Source: Eukaryota sp. TZLM1-RC (lineage: Eukaryota; Metamonada: BaSk clade). Taken from it: a stretch of DNA of 64,000 nt. Position numbers and translations under genes: made by a program. The notes under the pieces were generated by a model. That model was not told the DNA's origin and did not search any database. It was given only the letters and a program-made list of their open reading frames with translations. Location of the stretch: positions 1,003,658-1,067,657 of the forward strand of contig JAUPSS010000011.1 in assembly GCA_040285825.1 (NCBI GenBank), given 5' to 3'. The stretch's first letter is position 1. Every line of letters begins with the position of its first letter. Of the stretch, positions 9,182-19,029 are shown piece by piece.

Positions 9182-9965
9182 AAACGAGGGCACAACAACA
9201 TCAGCACGTCGTTTTCCATATTCTGAATCTCTTACGCTTTCATTTATATCAAGAGACCTCAACAAAGGTTCTACAAAAGATTCAATATGATAGGAATTAC
9301 ACATTGCATGGATTTGATCTCTGACTGCATCATGCAACGTAGAACGATAGGAAATATATCTATTACAATTAAATAAATGTGATAATGTCAAACCAGCTCC
9401 ACATTTACAAAACAAATCATTGGGCAAATTACAAGGCCATAAATAACAACGCATTCTCATAGCAGTGGTCCATTGGTCGTCATTCAAAAATAGACCATAA
9501 ATCTGGGGAATTTGATTTATCAAGACTGCAGATGAACTGTCCTTCAAATCAATCAAAAAAAATATTTTTTTCTCCCTCCCTTAGTCAACCCTTTCATATT
9601 TCACTTTCTGTCAAGGCGTCAAAGTCGTACTGTTTCTCTGTCAAAACGATGCCTTTGGCTGATAGTGACTCTGATACTGATTGGAACGCCCAAGCAAAGA
9701 TTCTACCAGTCAGATCAAGCTCATCCATTCCACTTCCCCACTCTCCCCACAATACAAGCTATGCTCGAAATTCATCTCAAAAAATTTTCATTCAAAAACT
9801 GATCATTGTACCAGAAAAAACACAGAAAAACCACCATTACGTTCCTTGCGTTCAGTTGCGCGTTCTATTAACAACTCCGTTTCTCGAAATTTGTTTTCTC
9901 CAGCTGAAACTGCAAAAAGTCAAAAGTCTATTTCTACTTTTAACTCAAAAATTGACAAAATTGAA

Positions 9966-10223
9966 AGAACTGAAAAAATGAAACCACTGCCATTAAAAGG
10001 TTCTAAAAAATGTTCGATTTGTGGTATCAGTGGTCATAATTCGAGAACGTGCCCTGAGAAACAAAAAAGAGAATTTGAATTAAAATCTGCTCAACAAATT
10101 CTCAAATGTTCTGTTCCAGCTGTTGCCGTTGTGAAAGGTGCTGAAAATAATGTTTCTGACGATCAACAGTTAAATGCTTCTAGTGTTCCCTCTTCTTCCC
10201 CTTCTGAAAACAGTAATTTTTAA
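9966..10223 (+). CDS. Family A zinc-knuckle region (A2)
   Basis: This stretch, within a longer open frame that begins in the Ser/Arg-rich N-terminal region, contains KKCSICGISGHNSRTCPEK, a C-x2-C-x4-H-x4-C knuckle that probably binds RNA or target DNA. It ends at TAA 10221, directly before a second CxxC..CxxC module (CPFCKKD..FCTNC) in the next frame segment. Whether this is a natural ORF1/ORF2 boundary or an inactivating stop cannot be settled from two duplicate copies; the third copy reads through. Confidence 0.65.
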   Translation, partial: RTEKMKPLPLKGSKKCSICGISGHNSRTCPEKQKREFELKSAQQILKCSVPAVAVVKGAENNVSDDQQLNASSVPSSSPSENSNF

Positions 10224-10513
10224 TGTCCATTTTGCAAAAAAGATGTTGCAGATTCACGAAATGGTCGAAAACTTCTGTTTTGTACGAATTGTAAAGCCGT
10301 TGATACCGTAAGACCCCCGATCCGGATCCCAGTAGAAATAAGTCCCGCCAGCACAATCCCCTTCTCAATGGAAATGAGAAATTTTACTTCTGAATTGAAA
10401 AATAATAAGTGGAATATTTCATCCTTCTGGAAATATTTTGCTAGAAAAACAAAAATTGTTTTAAGAAAAAATTTGGAAATAGAAAAATTGTAAAATCAAA
10501 AATTTGCCGAAAA

Positions 10514-11560
10514 TTGTGCTTACGTGGTCGTTATGGTGCCGCAAAGCAGTCTTTGTTTTCCTCTTCTTTGGCTGATGTAAACTCTGATACTCTTGAAAAA
10601 CTCCAAAAGTTGCATTCTCAAGGAAATTTCAAGTGCAGCAAGCCTGAAGTGTGTCCTTTTTGGATTGAAAATCCTATTACTGCAATTGAGGTTCTTAAAG
10701 CTATTCAAAAATTACCTAAGGGGAAAGCAGCAGGCCCATCTGGAATTTCTTTTGATCTCTTAAAAATAGCGTGTTCCAGTGCTCCCGAAATTGCTGATGA
10801 TCTAGCCCACTATTTTCAACAATTAATTGTTTTGAAAATAAATCCTCCATTTGAATTGCTCGCAGCACGTCTGATTGCTTTAGTAAAGCCTGGAAACGGA
10901 ATCAAACCTGATGGAATACGCCCAATTGCTGTTGGTGAATCTCTTTCTCGTTTGCTGGCATCAATTGTCTTCGATCGTGTCAAAGACAAAGCCTCTACAT
11001 TTTTGAATCCTCATCAATTTGGAATCAAAACAATTGATGGTGCTTCTGTTGCTGCTATTGCCTCTGATACCTTTTTTAATGCAGAGGAAAATAATTTTAT
11101 TTTTAATCTCGACTTTAAAAATGCTTTTAATTCTGTAAAGCGAGAAGCAATTTTTGAAGTTATTAAATCTGATTTTCCTGAGCTATCGAGTTTTTTCTAC
11201 CATTTTTATGGTAAAGAATCAGATTTGATTTTTAATTCATTTGCTCTTAAATCATCTTCTGGTGTGAAGCAAGGTGACCCTTTAGGTCCATTATTGTTTT
11301 GTTTGGCTATTCACAAAACTTTAAATATCATTAAGCAAAAATACCCTTCTATAAAAATAGTTGCTTATATGGATGATATATCCTTGATTGGTTCATTTGA
11401 TTTACTAGAATTGGTTGCTCAAGAAATTGCCGATTCATATGAAAATATTGGGCTTCATCTTAATGCCAGCAAATGCCTTCTGATTGGCTCTTCTGCTCAA
11501 GACCTCGTGATAAACGATTCTATTGTCCCTTTTACTAATTATAGTAGTGATGCTTTTTAA
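10514..11560 (+). CDS. Reverse transcriptase, N-terminal and palm part, family A (A2)
   Basis: The frame covers RT motifs from LPKGKAAGPSG to YMDD (AYMDDISLIG) and is nearly identical to A1. It stops at 11558-11560 because a run of T has one extra base relative to 6300-6303. Three more homopolymer insertions follow before the frame is recovered near 11811. The catalytic residues (D of NLDFKNAF and YMDD) are intact. Confidence 0.8.
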   Translation: MCLRGRYGAAKQSLFSSSLADVNSDTLEKLQKLHSQGNFKCSKPEVCPFWIENPITAIEVLKAIQKLPKGKAAGPSGISFDLLKIACSSAPEIADDLAHYFQQLIVLKINPPFELLAARLIALVKPGNGIKPDGIRPIAVGESLSRLLASIVFDRVKDKASTFLNPHQFGIKTIDGASVAAIASDTFFNAEENNFIFNLDFKNAFNSVKREAIFEVIKSDFPELSSFFYHFYGKESDLIFNSFALKSSSGVKQGDPLGPLLFCLAIHKTLNIIKQKYPSIKIVAYMDDISLIGSFDLLELVAQEIADSYENIGLHLNASKCLLIGSSAQDLVINDSIVPFTNYSSDAF

Positions 11561-11810
11561 GTTCCTTGGTTGTTGGTTAGGAAATGTGCCTCAAATTCAG
11601 AATGAATTGCAAGTTATTTTGGAAAAAAATGAAAATTGAACTTGATTCAATTTCTTCTTTAGATATAGAAAAGCATATTAAATTTTTTTATGCTTAAAAT
11701 TTGCTACACTGGGAGAATAACCCACATTTTGAGATCTTGTGCTCCTTCCATAGCATTAGATTTTTGTCGTTCTTTTAATTCATTGAGAACAGAATTTTTT
11801 TGCTGATTTA

Positions 11811-13013
11811 TTGGATGTAGAACCAGGAATGTTGAAAAGCCATTTATTTTCTTCAGCAAATTTGGGGGGTATTGGATTTACTAAATCTTCAATTTTGTGT
11901 CAATCAGCATTCTTGGGTGGTGGCAAAAATTTTATTTATGAATTTTCTCGTAGATTTCCTGATGATTCTCATCTGTTAGTCCCCAATTGTAGTCCCTATT
12001 TGTATGAGTTATCTTGTGAACTTGAAAAATTACCGCCACAAATTTGGACCAAATGTTTTCCTCAATCAATTCAAGAAATTCCAAACCGATCTCTATTTAA
12101 TTTACAGTTTTGCTGTAAAAAGCTTCAACAAAAATTGTCAAAGATTTTTGAAAGCTTGGATTTTGATGTTAGACTTGGCTTGGCCAAGAAAAAGAATCCC
12201 GCTTTTGCAAATCTTTTACAAGATATGTGTGACAGTACTTCTTCTGCCTTAGTAACAACAATTCCACAAGTTTATGGTACTCTCTTATCCGATTCTGCTT
12301 GGACTCTGAATATGAGATTTCGTTCCTTTATCTGGCCTGATAATTTACCTCATAATTTAATTTGTAAATGTTCTCGAGAAATTACAACTACTCATTTGTT
12401 AAATTGTAAACATTTTATTACTTTTAGAAACAAGGTTCATGATGCTGTAAGAGACCAGTTATATTGTATGTGTAAATCTCATAGAATTGAATCCTTCTTG
12501 GAACCTTTGTTGTCAAATCTGTTTGATGCTGAAAATGATATTCATCAGAATAATAGAGGTGATGTCATATTACCTGGATTAGATGGAAGCATCATTTTAT
12601 TGGATGTAAAGCCTGTTGATCCTTGTAATGCCTCAAATGAAAGGCTTGTTAATTCTGAAATTCATAATCCCCTTTCAAATGCTGAAAATTTTAAATTCAA
12701 AAAATACAATGAACCTTTGTCCAAATTGGCCAGTCTACAGCATGCAAAATACAATTTGTATCCATTTGTATTTTCCCTTTTTGGTTCACTTGCACCAACT
12801 GCTTTACGTTTTTTGGATGATTTTGAAATGATTGTAAAGAGAAGAACTGGCAGAAATTTCAACAGATTGTTTTGGCAAAATAGAATTGTGTTTTCTATTT
12901 TTAAGGGGATGTTGAAGATGGTTTCTGATGCTTTGCTTTCTCTTGGATCTCACTATGAGAGAGTTGCATCTAGTGTTTTTGTTTTGGGAGAGATGGATTT
13001 TTTTAGATGTTGA
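11811..13013 (+). CDS. RT C-terminal region plus RLE endonuclease, family A (A2)
   Basis: This holds the polymerase thumb, the C-x-C-x7-H-x3-C motif (CKCSREITTTHLLNC), FRNKVHDAVRDQ, the RLE core (NRGDVILPGLDGS..LLDV..VDPC) and the conserved C-terminal block with LFGSLAPTALRFLDDF and FWQNRIVFSIFKGM. The endonuclease is expected to nick target DNA and prime reverse transcription. An extra T near 13003 changes the last residues (FFRC instead of LDVDL). Confidence 0.82.
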   Translation: MDVEPGMLKSHLFSSANLGGIGFTKSSILCQSAFLGGGKNFIYEFSRRFPDDSHLLVPNCSPYLYELSCELEKLPPQIWTKCFPQSIQEIPNRSLFNLQFCCKKLQQKLSKIFESLDFDVRLGLAKKKNPAFANLLQDMCDSTSSALVTTIPQVYGTLLSDSAWTLNMRFRSFIWPDNLPHNLICKCSREITTTHLLNCKHFITFRNKVHDAVRDQLYCMCKSHRIESFLEPLLSNLFDAENDIHQNNRGDVILPGLDGSIILLDVKPVDPCNASNERLVNSEIHNPLSNAENFKFKKYNEPLSKLASLQHAKYNLYPFVFSLFGSLAPTALRFLDDFEMIVKRRTGRNFNRLFWQNRIVFSIFKGMLKMVSDALLSLGSHYERVASSVFVLGEMDFFRC

Positions 13014-13060
13014 TTTATAGGTTTAGAATAAAATTAAATTTTAAAAAAATCAATCAAAAA

Positions 13061-14718
13061 TTGGCAAAAGCAGGATTTTCTTTCTTAGCCGTGCTAAGTC
13101 GAACAATAAAATCCTTGTTTTCAAAATTTTTCAAAAGATGTCGTTGGAGCTTTTTCAACGCAAATTTTAATGAATATAAACTTCTGTCTGGAATTTCTTG
13201 AATGGATATGGGGAAACATGATTGCCATAAGTCGGGAGATAAACTGGATATTTCTTGTCTTAAGTTATCCAGGAATATGCTATTTGTATTTTCAAGAAGA
13301 TTTTCGGCAAAGGATATCTTCTAGAGAATTCAAATACAAAATTTTTCCACCACCAATAAATGCAGCTTTGGTCAAATATTTTGATGAATTGAATCCAACA
13401 CCGCCAAGTTGAACATCAGAAAAATATGATTTTTCAAAATTGATGGATCAACAGACATTAAATAAGCCAAAAATTGGGTACGTATTTTGTTAAATTGTCT
13501 ACAAAAATTGTAAGTTAGGGATGGAGGTAATGATCGCAGTAAATGAGTAATTTTTCCAGCATAACAAATTGTCAAAAGAAAAAACTTAAGATGTTTTTCC
13601 AATTCAAGAGTCTTTATGACTTCTAGCTCTTTTTTAATTGAATTTAAATAATTTTCAAGGCTGTCAAGTGTCTTTTCGGCGGAACCTAAATAGCAACCCA
13701 GAAAGCAGAAACTAGTTGAAGTATAATCAATATATGGAACTTCGAGGGAATTAATTATTAACTTAACATTTTTTCTAGAAATACAAAAACATTTTTGAAC
13801 ATTCAAATCAAGACCTATGGATTGGTATAATGTAGCAGCTTCATTAGCAACCCTATTAATTGTACTTTCTGGACCAATACTAGAAATGTCATCCATGTAA
13901 GCTACCACTTGAAGGTCAGAATTTTCTTCTTTTAATTTTTTCAAAATTGGGTGAATTGCAAGACAAAAAAAGAAAAGGACCTAAAGGGTCTCCTTGTTTA
14001 ACTCCTGATAAAGAATCCAGATTAAAAGAATTAAAAATTAAATCAGATGAATTACCATAAAACCTATAAAAAAAGGTTTCGAGTTCAGGAAAATTTGATT
14101 TGATTTCTTTCCAAATTGAATCTCTTTTCACTGAATTGAAAGCATTTTTGAAATCAAGATTAAAAATGCAACTATTTTCGTGACAATTGAAAAACAGATC
14201 AGATGTCAAAGCTGCAACTGAAGCTCCATCTATAGTTTTGATTCCATATTGGAATGGAGAAAAGTATTCTTTAGCTTTTGTTGAAACTCGATTAAAAATT
14301 ACTGAAGACATCAAGCGATAAATGGCTTCACCAATGGCAATTGGGCGAACTTTTCCATTAGGTTTAGTTAAAGCCACTAACCGTGATGCACTTAATTCTT
14401 AAATTAAAAAAAAATTCTTCGGGTGGAACAATTTTCATTGTCCAAACATCTTGAAAAAAGGAACATAAATCTTTAATAATAAAGGCATTTTGGCGGCACA
14501 CAGATTTCAGCATATCAAAAGTAATTCCCGATGGACCTGGAGCTTTTCCAGATGGAAGACGGAAAACGGCAGTTTCAACTTCTTTTTCAGAAAGTGGATT
14601 TTGTTTCCAAAATTGTGAAGCAGATGGTTTATCCAAATTCAGAAATTCAGCTGGATGCAGATCTACTAATTGATTTACAGTTTCATTAGTCACAGGAGCA
14701 AGATCAGATGAGAACAAC
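13061..14718 (-). mobile_element. Family B LINE, 5' part continuing the copy at 7601-9547
   Basis: Minus-strand coding begins near 14717 (SSDLAPVTNETVNQLVDLHP), runs through LPSGKAPGPSGITFDMLK, FNLDFKNAFNSVKRD, SGVKQGDPLGP and AYMDDISSIGP, and reaches ENPAFANF at the A2 insertion point. Three frames are used because of homopolymer changes near 13955 and 14405. The 5' end is truncated at 14718, where an inverted family B segment starts. Confidence 0.85.
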
Positions 14719-14772
14719 CAATCCCTAACTTACAATTTTTGTAGACAATTTAACAAAATACGTACCCAATTT

Positions 14773-15192
14773 TTGGCTTATTTAATGTCTGTTGATCCAT
14801 CAATTTTGAAAAATCATATTTTTTCTGATGTTCAACTTGGCGGTGTTGGATTCAATTCATCAAAATATTTGACCAAAGCTGCATTTATTTGTGGTGGAAA
14901 AAATTTTGTATTTGAATTCTCTAGAAGATATCCTTTTGCCGAAAATCTTCTTGAAAATACAAATAGCATATTCCTGGATAACTTAAGAGAAGAAATATCC
15001 AGTTTATCTCCCGACTTATGGCAATCATGTTTCCCCATATCCATTCAGGAAATTCCAGACAGAAGTTTATATTCATTAAAATTTGCGTTGAAAAAGCTCC
15101 AACGACATCTTTTGAAAAATTTTGAAAACAAGGATTTTATTGTTCGACTTAGCACGGCTAAGAAAGAAAATCCTGCTTTTGCCAATTTTTGA
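14773..15192 (+). CDS. RT thumb region, family B, inverted segment
   Basis: The frame encodes AYLMSVDPSILKNHIF through STAKKENPAFANF, the region between palm and zinc motif. It stops just before the next frame at 15189 because a T run is one base short compared with 20465-20470, where the frame is continuous. Confidence 0.75.
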   Translation: MAYLMSVDPSILKNHIFSDVQLGGVGFNSSKYLTKAAFICGGKNFVFEFSRRYPFAENLLENTNSIFLDNLREEISSLSPDLWQSCFPISIQEIPDRSLYSLKFALKKLQRHLLKNFENKDFIVRLSTAKKENPAFANF

Positions 15193-15998
15193 TTGATTTG
15201 AAGGACAGTTCATCTGCAGTTTTGATAAATCAAATTCCCCAGATTTATGGTCTATTTTTGAATGACGACCAATGGACCACTGCTATGAGAATGCGTTGTT
15301 ATTTATGGCCTTGTAATTTGCCCAATGATTTGTTTTGTAAATGTGGAGCTGGTTTGACATTATCACATTTATTTAATTGTAATAGATATATTTCCTATCG
15401 TTCTACGTTGCATGATGCAGTCAGAGATCAAATCCATGCAATGTGTAATTCCTATCATATTGAATCTTTTGTAGAACCTTTGTTGAGGTCTCTTGATATA
15501 AATGAAAGCGTAAGAGATTCAGAATATGGAAAACGACGTACTGATGTTGTTGTGCCCTCGTTTGATGATGTCATGAATGTTGTTGATGTTGTAACAGTGG
15601 ATGTTTGCAAGAAAAATGCCTTGAAAAATGCTCAATCCGAAGTATCCCCCCTTGATGACTCCGAATTGTACAAACGGAAAAAGTATGCAAATCCTTTAAA
15701 AGAATTGAAACATGTTCGCCATGTAGATTACCAAAATTGCCCATTTGCTATATCGTTGTATGGTCGTCTTGGAAAAACTGCTTTGAATTTTATTGATGAT
15801 TTTGAAAATCTTGTGAAAAAAAGAATGAATAAGCGTTTTGATCGTCGCTTGTGGCTAAATCGTATTGTTTTTACTATTTTCAAATCAATTCCTAAAATGA
15901 TTTCGAAAGCTTTAATGTCTGTCAGTGCACATTATGAAAACATTGCTGCTGTAAGGTTTGATGGTGTGGAAGCTTGTTTTGAAGATATTGACTTTTAG
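15189..15998 (+). CDS. Zinc motif and RLE endonuclease, family B
   Basis: A 269-residue open frame. It holds CKCGAGLTLSHLFNC, LHDAVRDQIHAMC, KRRTDVVVPSFDD and NVVDVVTVDVCKK, then the C-terminal block (LYGRLGKTALNFIDDF and LWLNRIVFTIFKS). The usual RRAD is RRTD here; the acidic residue is kept. It ends ACFEDIDF with TAG, followed by a short A-rich tail. Confidence 0.85.
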   Translation: MIDLKDSSSAVLINQIPQIYGLFLNDDQWTTAMRMRCYLWPCNLPNDLFCKCGAGLTLSHLFNCNRYISYRSTLHDAVRDQIHAMCNSYHIESFVEPLLRSLDINESVRDSEYGKRRTDVVVPSFDDVMNVVDVVTVDVCKKNALKNAQSEVSPLDDSELYKRKKYANPLKELKHVRHVDYQNCPFAISLYGRLGKTALNFIDDFENLVKKRMNKRFDRRLWLNRIVFTIFKSIPKMISKALMSVSAHYENIAAVRFDGVEACFEDIDF

Positions 15999-16035
15999 AC
16001 TGTGGTTTTGAAAATAAATTAAAAGTATGTTAAAA

Positions 16036-17668
16036 AAAAGTTAGGGATGGAGGTAATGATCGCAGTAAATGAGTAATTTTTCCAGCATAACAAATTTTCA
16101 AAAGAAAAAACTTAAGATGTTTTTCCAATTCAAGAGTCTTTATGACTTCTAGCTCTTTTTTAATTGAATTTAAATAATTTTCAAGGCTGTCAAGTGTCTT
16201 TTCGGCGGAACCTAAATAGCAACCCAGAAAGCAGAAACTAGTTGAAGTATAATCAATATATGGAACTTCGAGGGAATTAATTATTAACTTAACATTTTTT
16301 CTAGAAATACAAAAACATTTTTGAACATTCAAATCAAGACCTATGGATTGGTATATTGTAGCAGCTTCATTAGCAACTCTATTAATTGTACTTTCTGGAC
16401 CAATACAAGAAATGTCATCCATGTAAGCTACCACTTGAAGGTCAGAATTTTCTTCTTTTAATTTTTTTAAAATTGGGTGAATTGCAAGACAAAAAAGAAA
16501 GGACCTAAAGGGTCTCCTTGTTTAACTCCTGATAAAGAATCCAGATTAAAAGAATTAAAAATTAAATCAGATGAATTACCATAAAACCTATAAAAAAGGT
16601 TTCGAGTTCAGGAAAATTTGATTTGATTTCTTTCCAAATTGAATCTCTTTTCACTGAATTGAAAGCATTTTTGAAATCAAGATTAAAAATGCAACTATTT
16701 TCTTGACAATTGAAAAACAGATCAGATGTCAAAGCTGCAACTGAAGGTCCATCTATGGTTTTGATTCCATATTGGAATGGTGAAAAGTATTCTTTAGCTT
16801 TTGTTGAAACTCGATTAAAAATTACTGAAGACATCAGGCGATAAATGGCTTCACCAATGGCAATTGGGCGAACTTTTCCATTAGGTTTAGTTAAAGCCAC
16901 TAACCGTGATGCACGTAATTCTTTGGGTGGAACAATTTTCATTGTCAAAACATCTTGAAAAAAGGAACATAAATCTTTAATAATAAAGGAATTTTGGCGG
17001 CTCACAGATTTCAGCATATCAAAAGTAATTCCAGATGGACCTGGAGCTTTTCCAGATGGAAGACGGAAAATGGCAGTTTCAACTTCTTTTTCAGAAAGTG
17101 GATTTTGTTTCCAAAATTGTGAAGCAGATGGTTTATCCAAATTAAGAAATTCAGCTGGATGCAGATCCACTAATTGATTTACAGTTTTATCAGTCACAGG
17201 AGCAAGATCAGATGAGAACAGAGCGTTTTTCCCTCAACATATCTCCCACGTAGCAAAAGTTTTCGTACAGTCTTATTCTTGGGTTGTTTCTTTGGAGTGA
17301 AAACCTTTTGGGGGCGAGAACCTGATTTTTGTTCAAGGAAGAATTTCCAAATAGAAAATATATCCCATTCTCCTTTTTTCAAAGCAAGACTGAATGTTCT
17401 AAACGCAACAGAAAAGGGAACGGAAGCCTTGGGACTGAGAACATTCGGAATCTTACATGGAGGCCGTAATGTATCAAGCGAGGAGCAAACATGGCATACA
17501 TATAAATTATTTTTTAAAATATATCTTTCAGCTTTTTCATTACAAATAGCACAATTATCAATTTGACTTGCTTCAAGGGGAATATCTAACATCACTGCAT
17601 CATTGTCTTCTGCAGTGCACTCATCTTTGGGAGGTAAATTAAATTCTAAATTATTTAATTCAGCAATT
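16036..17668 (-). mobile_element. Family B LINE 5' half (zinc module and RT palm)
   Basis: The minus strand encodes an N-terminal CxxC..CxxC module (CAICNEKAERYILKNNLYVCHVC, about 17480-17550), a basic linker, LLRGRYVEGK, then RT from TDKTVNQLVDLHP through AYMDDISCIGP to LPPSL, where it meets the inversion breakpoint. Frame changes occur near 17220, 16570 and 16490. Its 5' end is lost at about 17668, against a family D copy. This copy shows that family B has the same amino-terminal zinc finger as A and D. Confidence 0.85.
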
Positions 17669-18289
17669 TAGTACGTGTTACAACAGAGCTTCTTTGGGTC
17701 TGACAAGAGGTGATCTAGTTGTTCCTGGTTTAAATGGTTTTTTTACCAAAATTTTAATTTTATTCAAAACCTATAAATCAACATCTAAAAAAATGGTTTA
17801 AATGGTAGTTTTACTATTTTGGACGCCATGTCTATTGACCCTTGTAATTCCTCTAACGAACATCTCATTAACTCGGATGTAAATAATCCTCTTCTTGCAG
17901 GCGAAAAACATAAAATTGCTAAATATGCGAAACCCATTTCCTCGGTTAATGAAAATACTCATGCCCAATATAATTTATGTCCATTTGTTTTTTCTTTCCT
18001 TGGATCTCTAGGTAAGGCTGCTATGGCTTTCCTTGAGGATTTTGTTGTAGTTGTAAAGGAAAGAACTGGAAGAATTTTCAATCGTGTTTACTGGCAAAAC
18101 AGGATTGTATTTTCTATTTTTAAGGGAATGGTAAAACTAATTTCTGATTCACTATCTTCTTTTGGGAAATTTTCTGAATCTTTAGCAATTAATTGTTTTG
18201 ATGTAGAGGAGGCAGGTTTTGAGGATGTGGAGTTTTAATTGTATATTTCATATTTGTTGTTGAATAAAAATAAAAATATTAAAAAAAGA
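17669..18289 (+). mobile_element. Family D LINE 3' end, 5'-truncated, with a tiny A insertion
   Basis: The sequence runs from the RLE region (RGDLVVPGLNG) through LDAMSIDPCNSSNE to the C-terminal block (FLGSLGKAAMAFLEDF, YWQNRIVFSIFKGM) and a short 3' UTR with poly-A. The last 139 codons are open from 17819. Its tail abuts family E at 18290. The core is split at 17738-17793 by a 56-bp family A insertion. Confidence 0.85.
17738..17793 (-). mobile_element. Minimal family A insertion (56 bp) with a 12-bp target duplication
   Basis: On the minus strand this is just the last codons of family A (GATGTTGATTTATAG), its 3' UTR and a short A run. TGGTTTAAATGG occurs at both borders (17726-17737 and 17794-17805), while the uninterrupted family D target has it once. 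This is an extremely 5'-truncated target-primed insertion. Confidence 0.85.
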
Positions 18290-18972
18290 TTTTTTCTGCA
18301 ATTTTGCAAAAGTCAGTGGTAAGGAGAGCAAGCTTCTTGAAGGAAGTTCCACAATATCAGAGGGGAAACATTTAGCCCAAATATTGGGTGAAAGAGTTTC
18401 AATTGCCTGTTGCAAAGAAATAAGATAAAAGCTGCCACAATTTTCAATGAAATGAATTTTTTCAGGAAAACGATTCACAAATTCATAAATAAAATTCTTT
18501 CCACCTCCTATAAAGGCAGCATTACAAAGGTAGCTTGATTTATGAAAATCAACACCACCAACATTTGTACCACAAAAAATGTGGCTTCGTAACTGAGATG
18601 CATCAATTTCCAATAATTTTGCTAAAAAATTGGTTCTTTGTTCAATAAAAATGCTACAAAACTCCAAAAAAAATTGATGGTGATGTAGATCTCAAAATAT
18701 GAGTAAATTTTCCAGAATAACAGATTTTTAGGAAAAAGAATTTCAAATATTTCTCAATATTTAAATTTTCTATTGATTCTAATTCATTTCCAAATTGAGT
18801 CAACAGAGTCGAAAGTTGGCCTTTGACTTCTTCAAAATTTCCGAGATAACAACCCAAAAAAACGAAAACCAGACTGATTATAATTGATGAAGGGGACATT
18901 GACATCATTAATGAAAAAATAAATTGGTTCATGGCCAATAACCAAACATTTGGAGATATTCAATGAGAGACC
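18290..18972 (-). mobile_element. Family E LINE fragment, split by a family B insertion
   Basis: The minus strand matches the RT thumb and palm region of the E copy at 62713-63795 (GCYLGN.EEVKGQLSTLLTQFGNELESIENLNIEK; SLEIDASQLRSHIF-like). Several frameshifts are present. It continues beyond the nested B copy at 21319-21390. Confidence 0.8.
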
Positions 18973-19029
18973 GTCATTTTCCGTCTTCCATCTGGAAAAG
19001 CTCCAGGTCCATCTGGAATTACTTTTGAT

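Larger units (their letters stand above)
7601..9547 (-). mobile_element. Family B LINE 3' half (right duplicate), with a nested gag-only LTR element
   Basis: This is the sister of 418-4290. The parts are 7601-8078 (endonuclease core and C-terminal block, frame open over 153 codons) and 9182-9547 (zinc motif and HD signature). The element continues beyond the nested A2 insertion at 13061-14718, so this B copy spans 14718 down to 7601 with two elements nested in it. It is the reference that explains the whole left end of the window. Confidence 0.87.
9560..13048 (+). mobile_element. Family A LINE (A2), full length, flanked by a 12-bp target duplication
   Basis: The insertion lies inside family B with ATCAATCAAAAA on both sides (9548-9559 and 13049-13060). 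The element is about 3.49 kb: a short pyrimidine-rich leader, one long coding region, a 3' UTR of only about 20 bases and an A-rich tail. The coding order is knuckle, CxxC module, RT, zinc motif, RLE, C-terminal block. Breaks are a TAA near 10221 and a cluster of homopolymer insertions at 11550-11800. This is the best structural reference for family A in the window. Confidence 0.9.
14719..16035 (+). mobile_element. Family B LINE 3' half, inverted relative to its 5' half
   Basis: The segment starts within the RT thumb (TCCCTAACTTACAATTTTTG) and runs to the A-rich 3' end. Its 5' half lies immediately to the right on the opposite strand (16036-17668) and breaks at the same place. The sequence TCCCTAAC marks the left breakpoint, and its complement GTTAGGGA marks the right one. 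Re-inverting 14719-16035 would restore one continuous minus-strand B element, so this is a local inversion rather than two insertions. Confidence 0.8.

Noticed and set aside
4303-13048. RT genes as group II intron or diversity-generating retroelement RTs
   Set aside because: The linked CCHC knuckles, R2-like zinc/HD motif, RLE domain, poly-A tails and target duplications identify non-LTR retrotransposons.
14719-17668. Twin priming as the cause of the inverted family B halves
   Set aside because: Twin priming puts the inverted 5' segment before the sense 3' segment; here it follows the poly-A, and an in-place inversion with 8-bp matching breakpoints explains it better.
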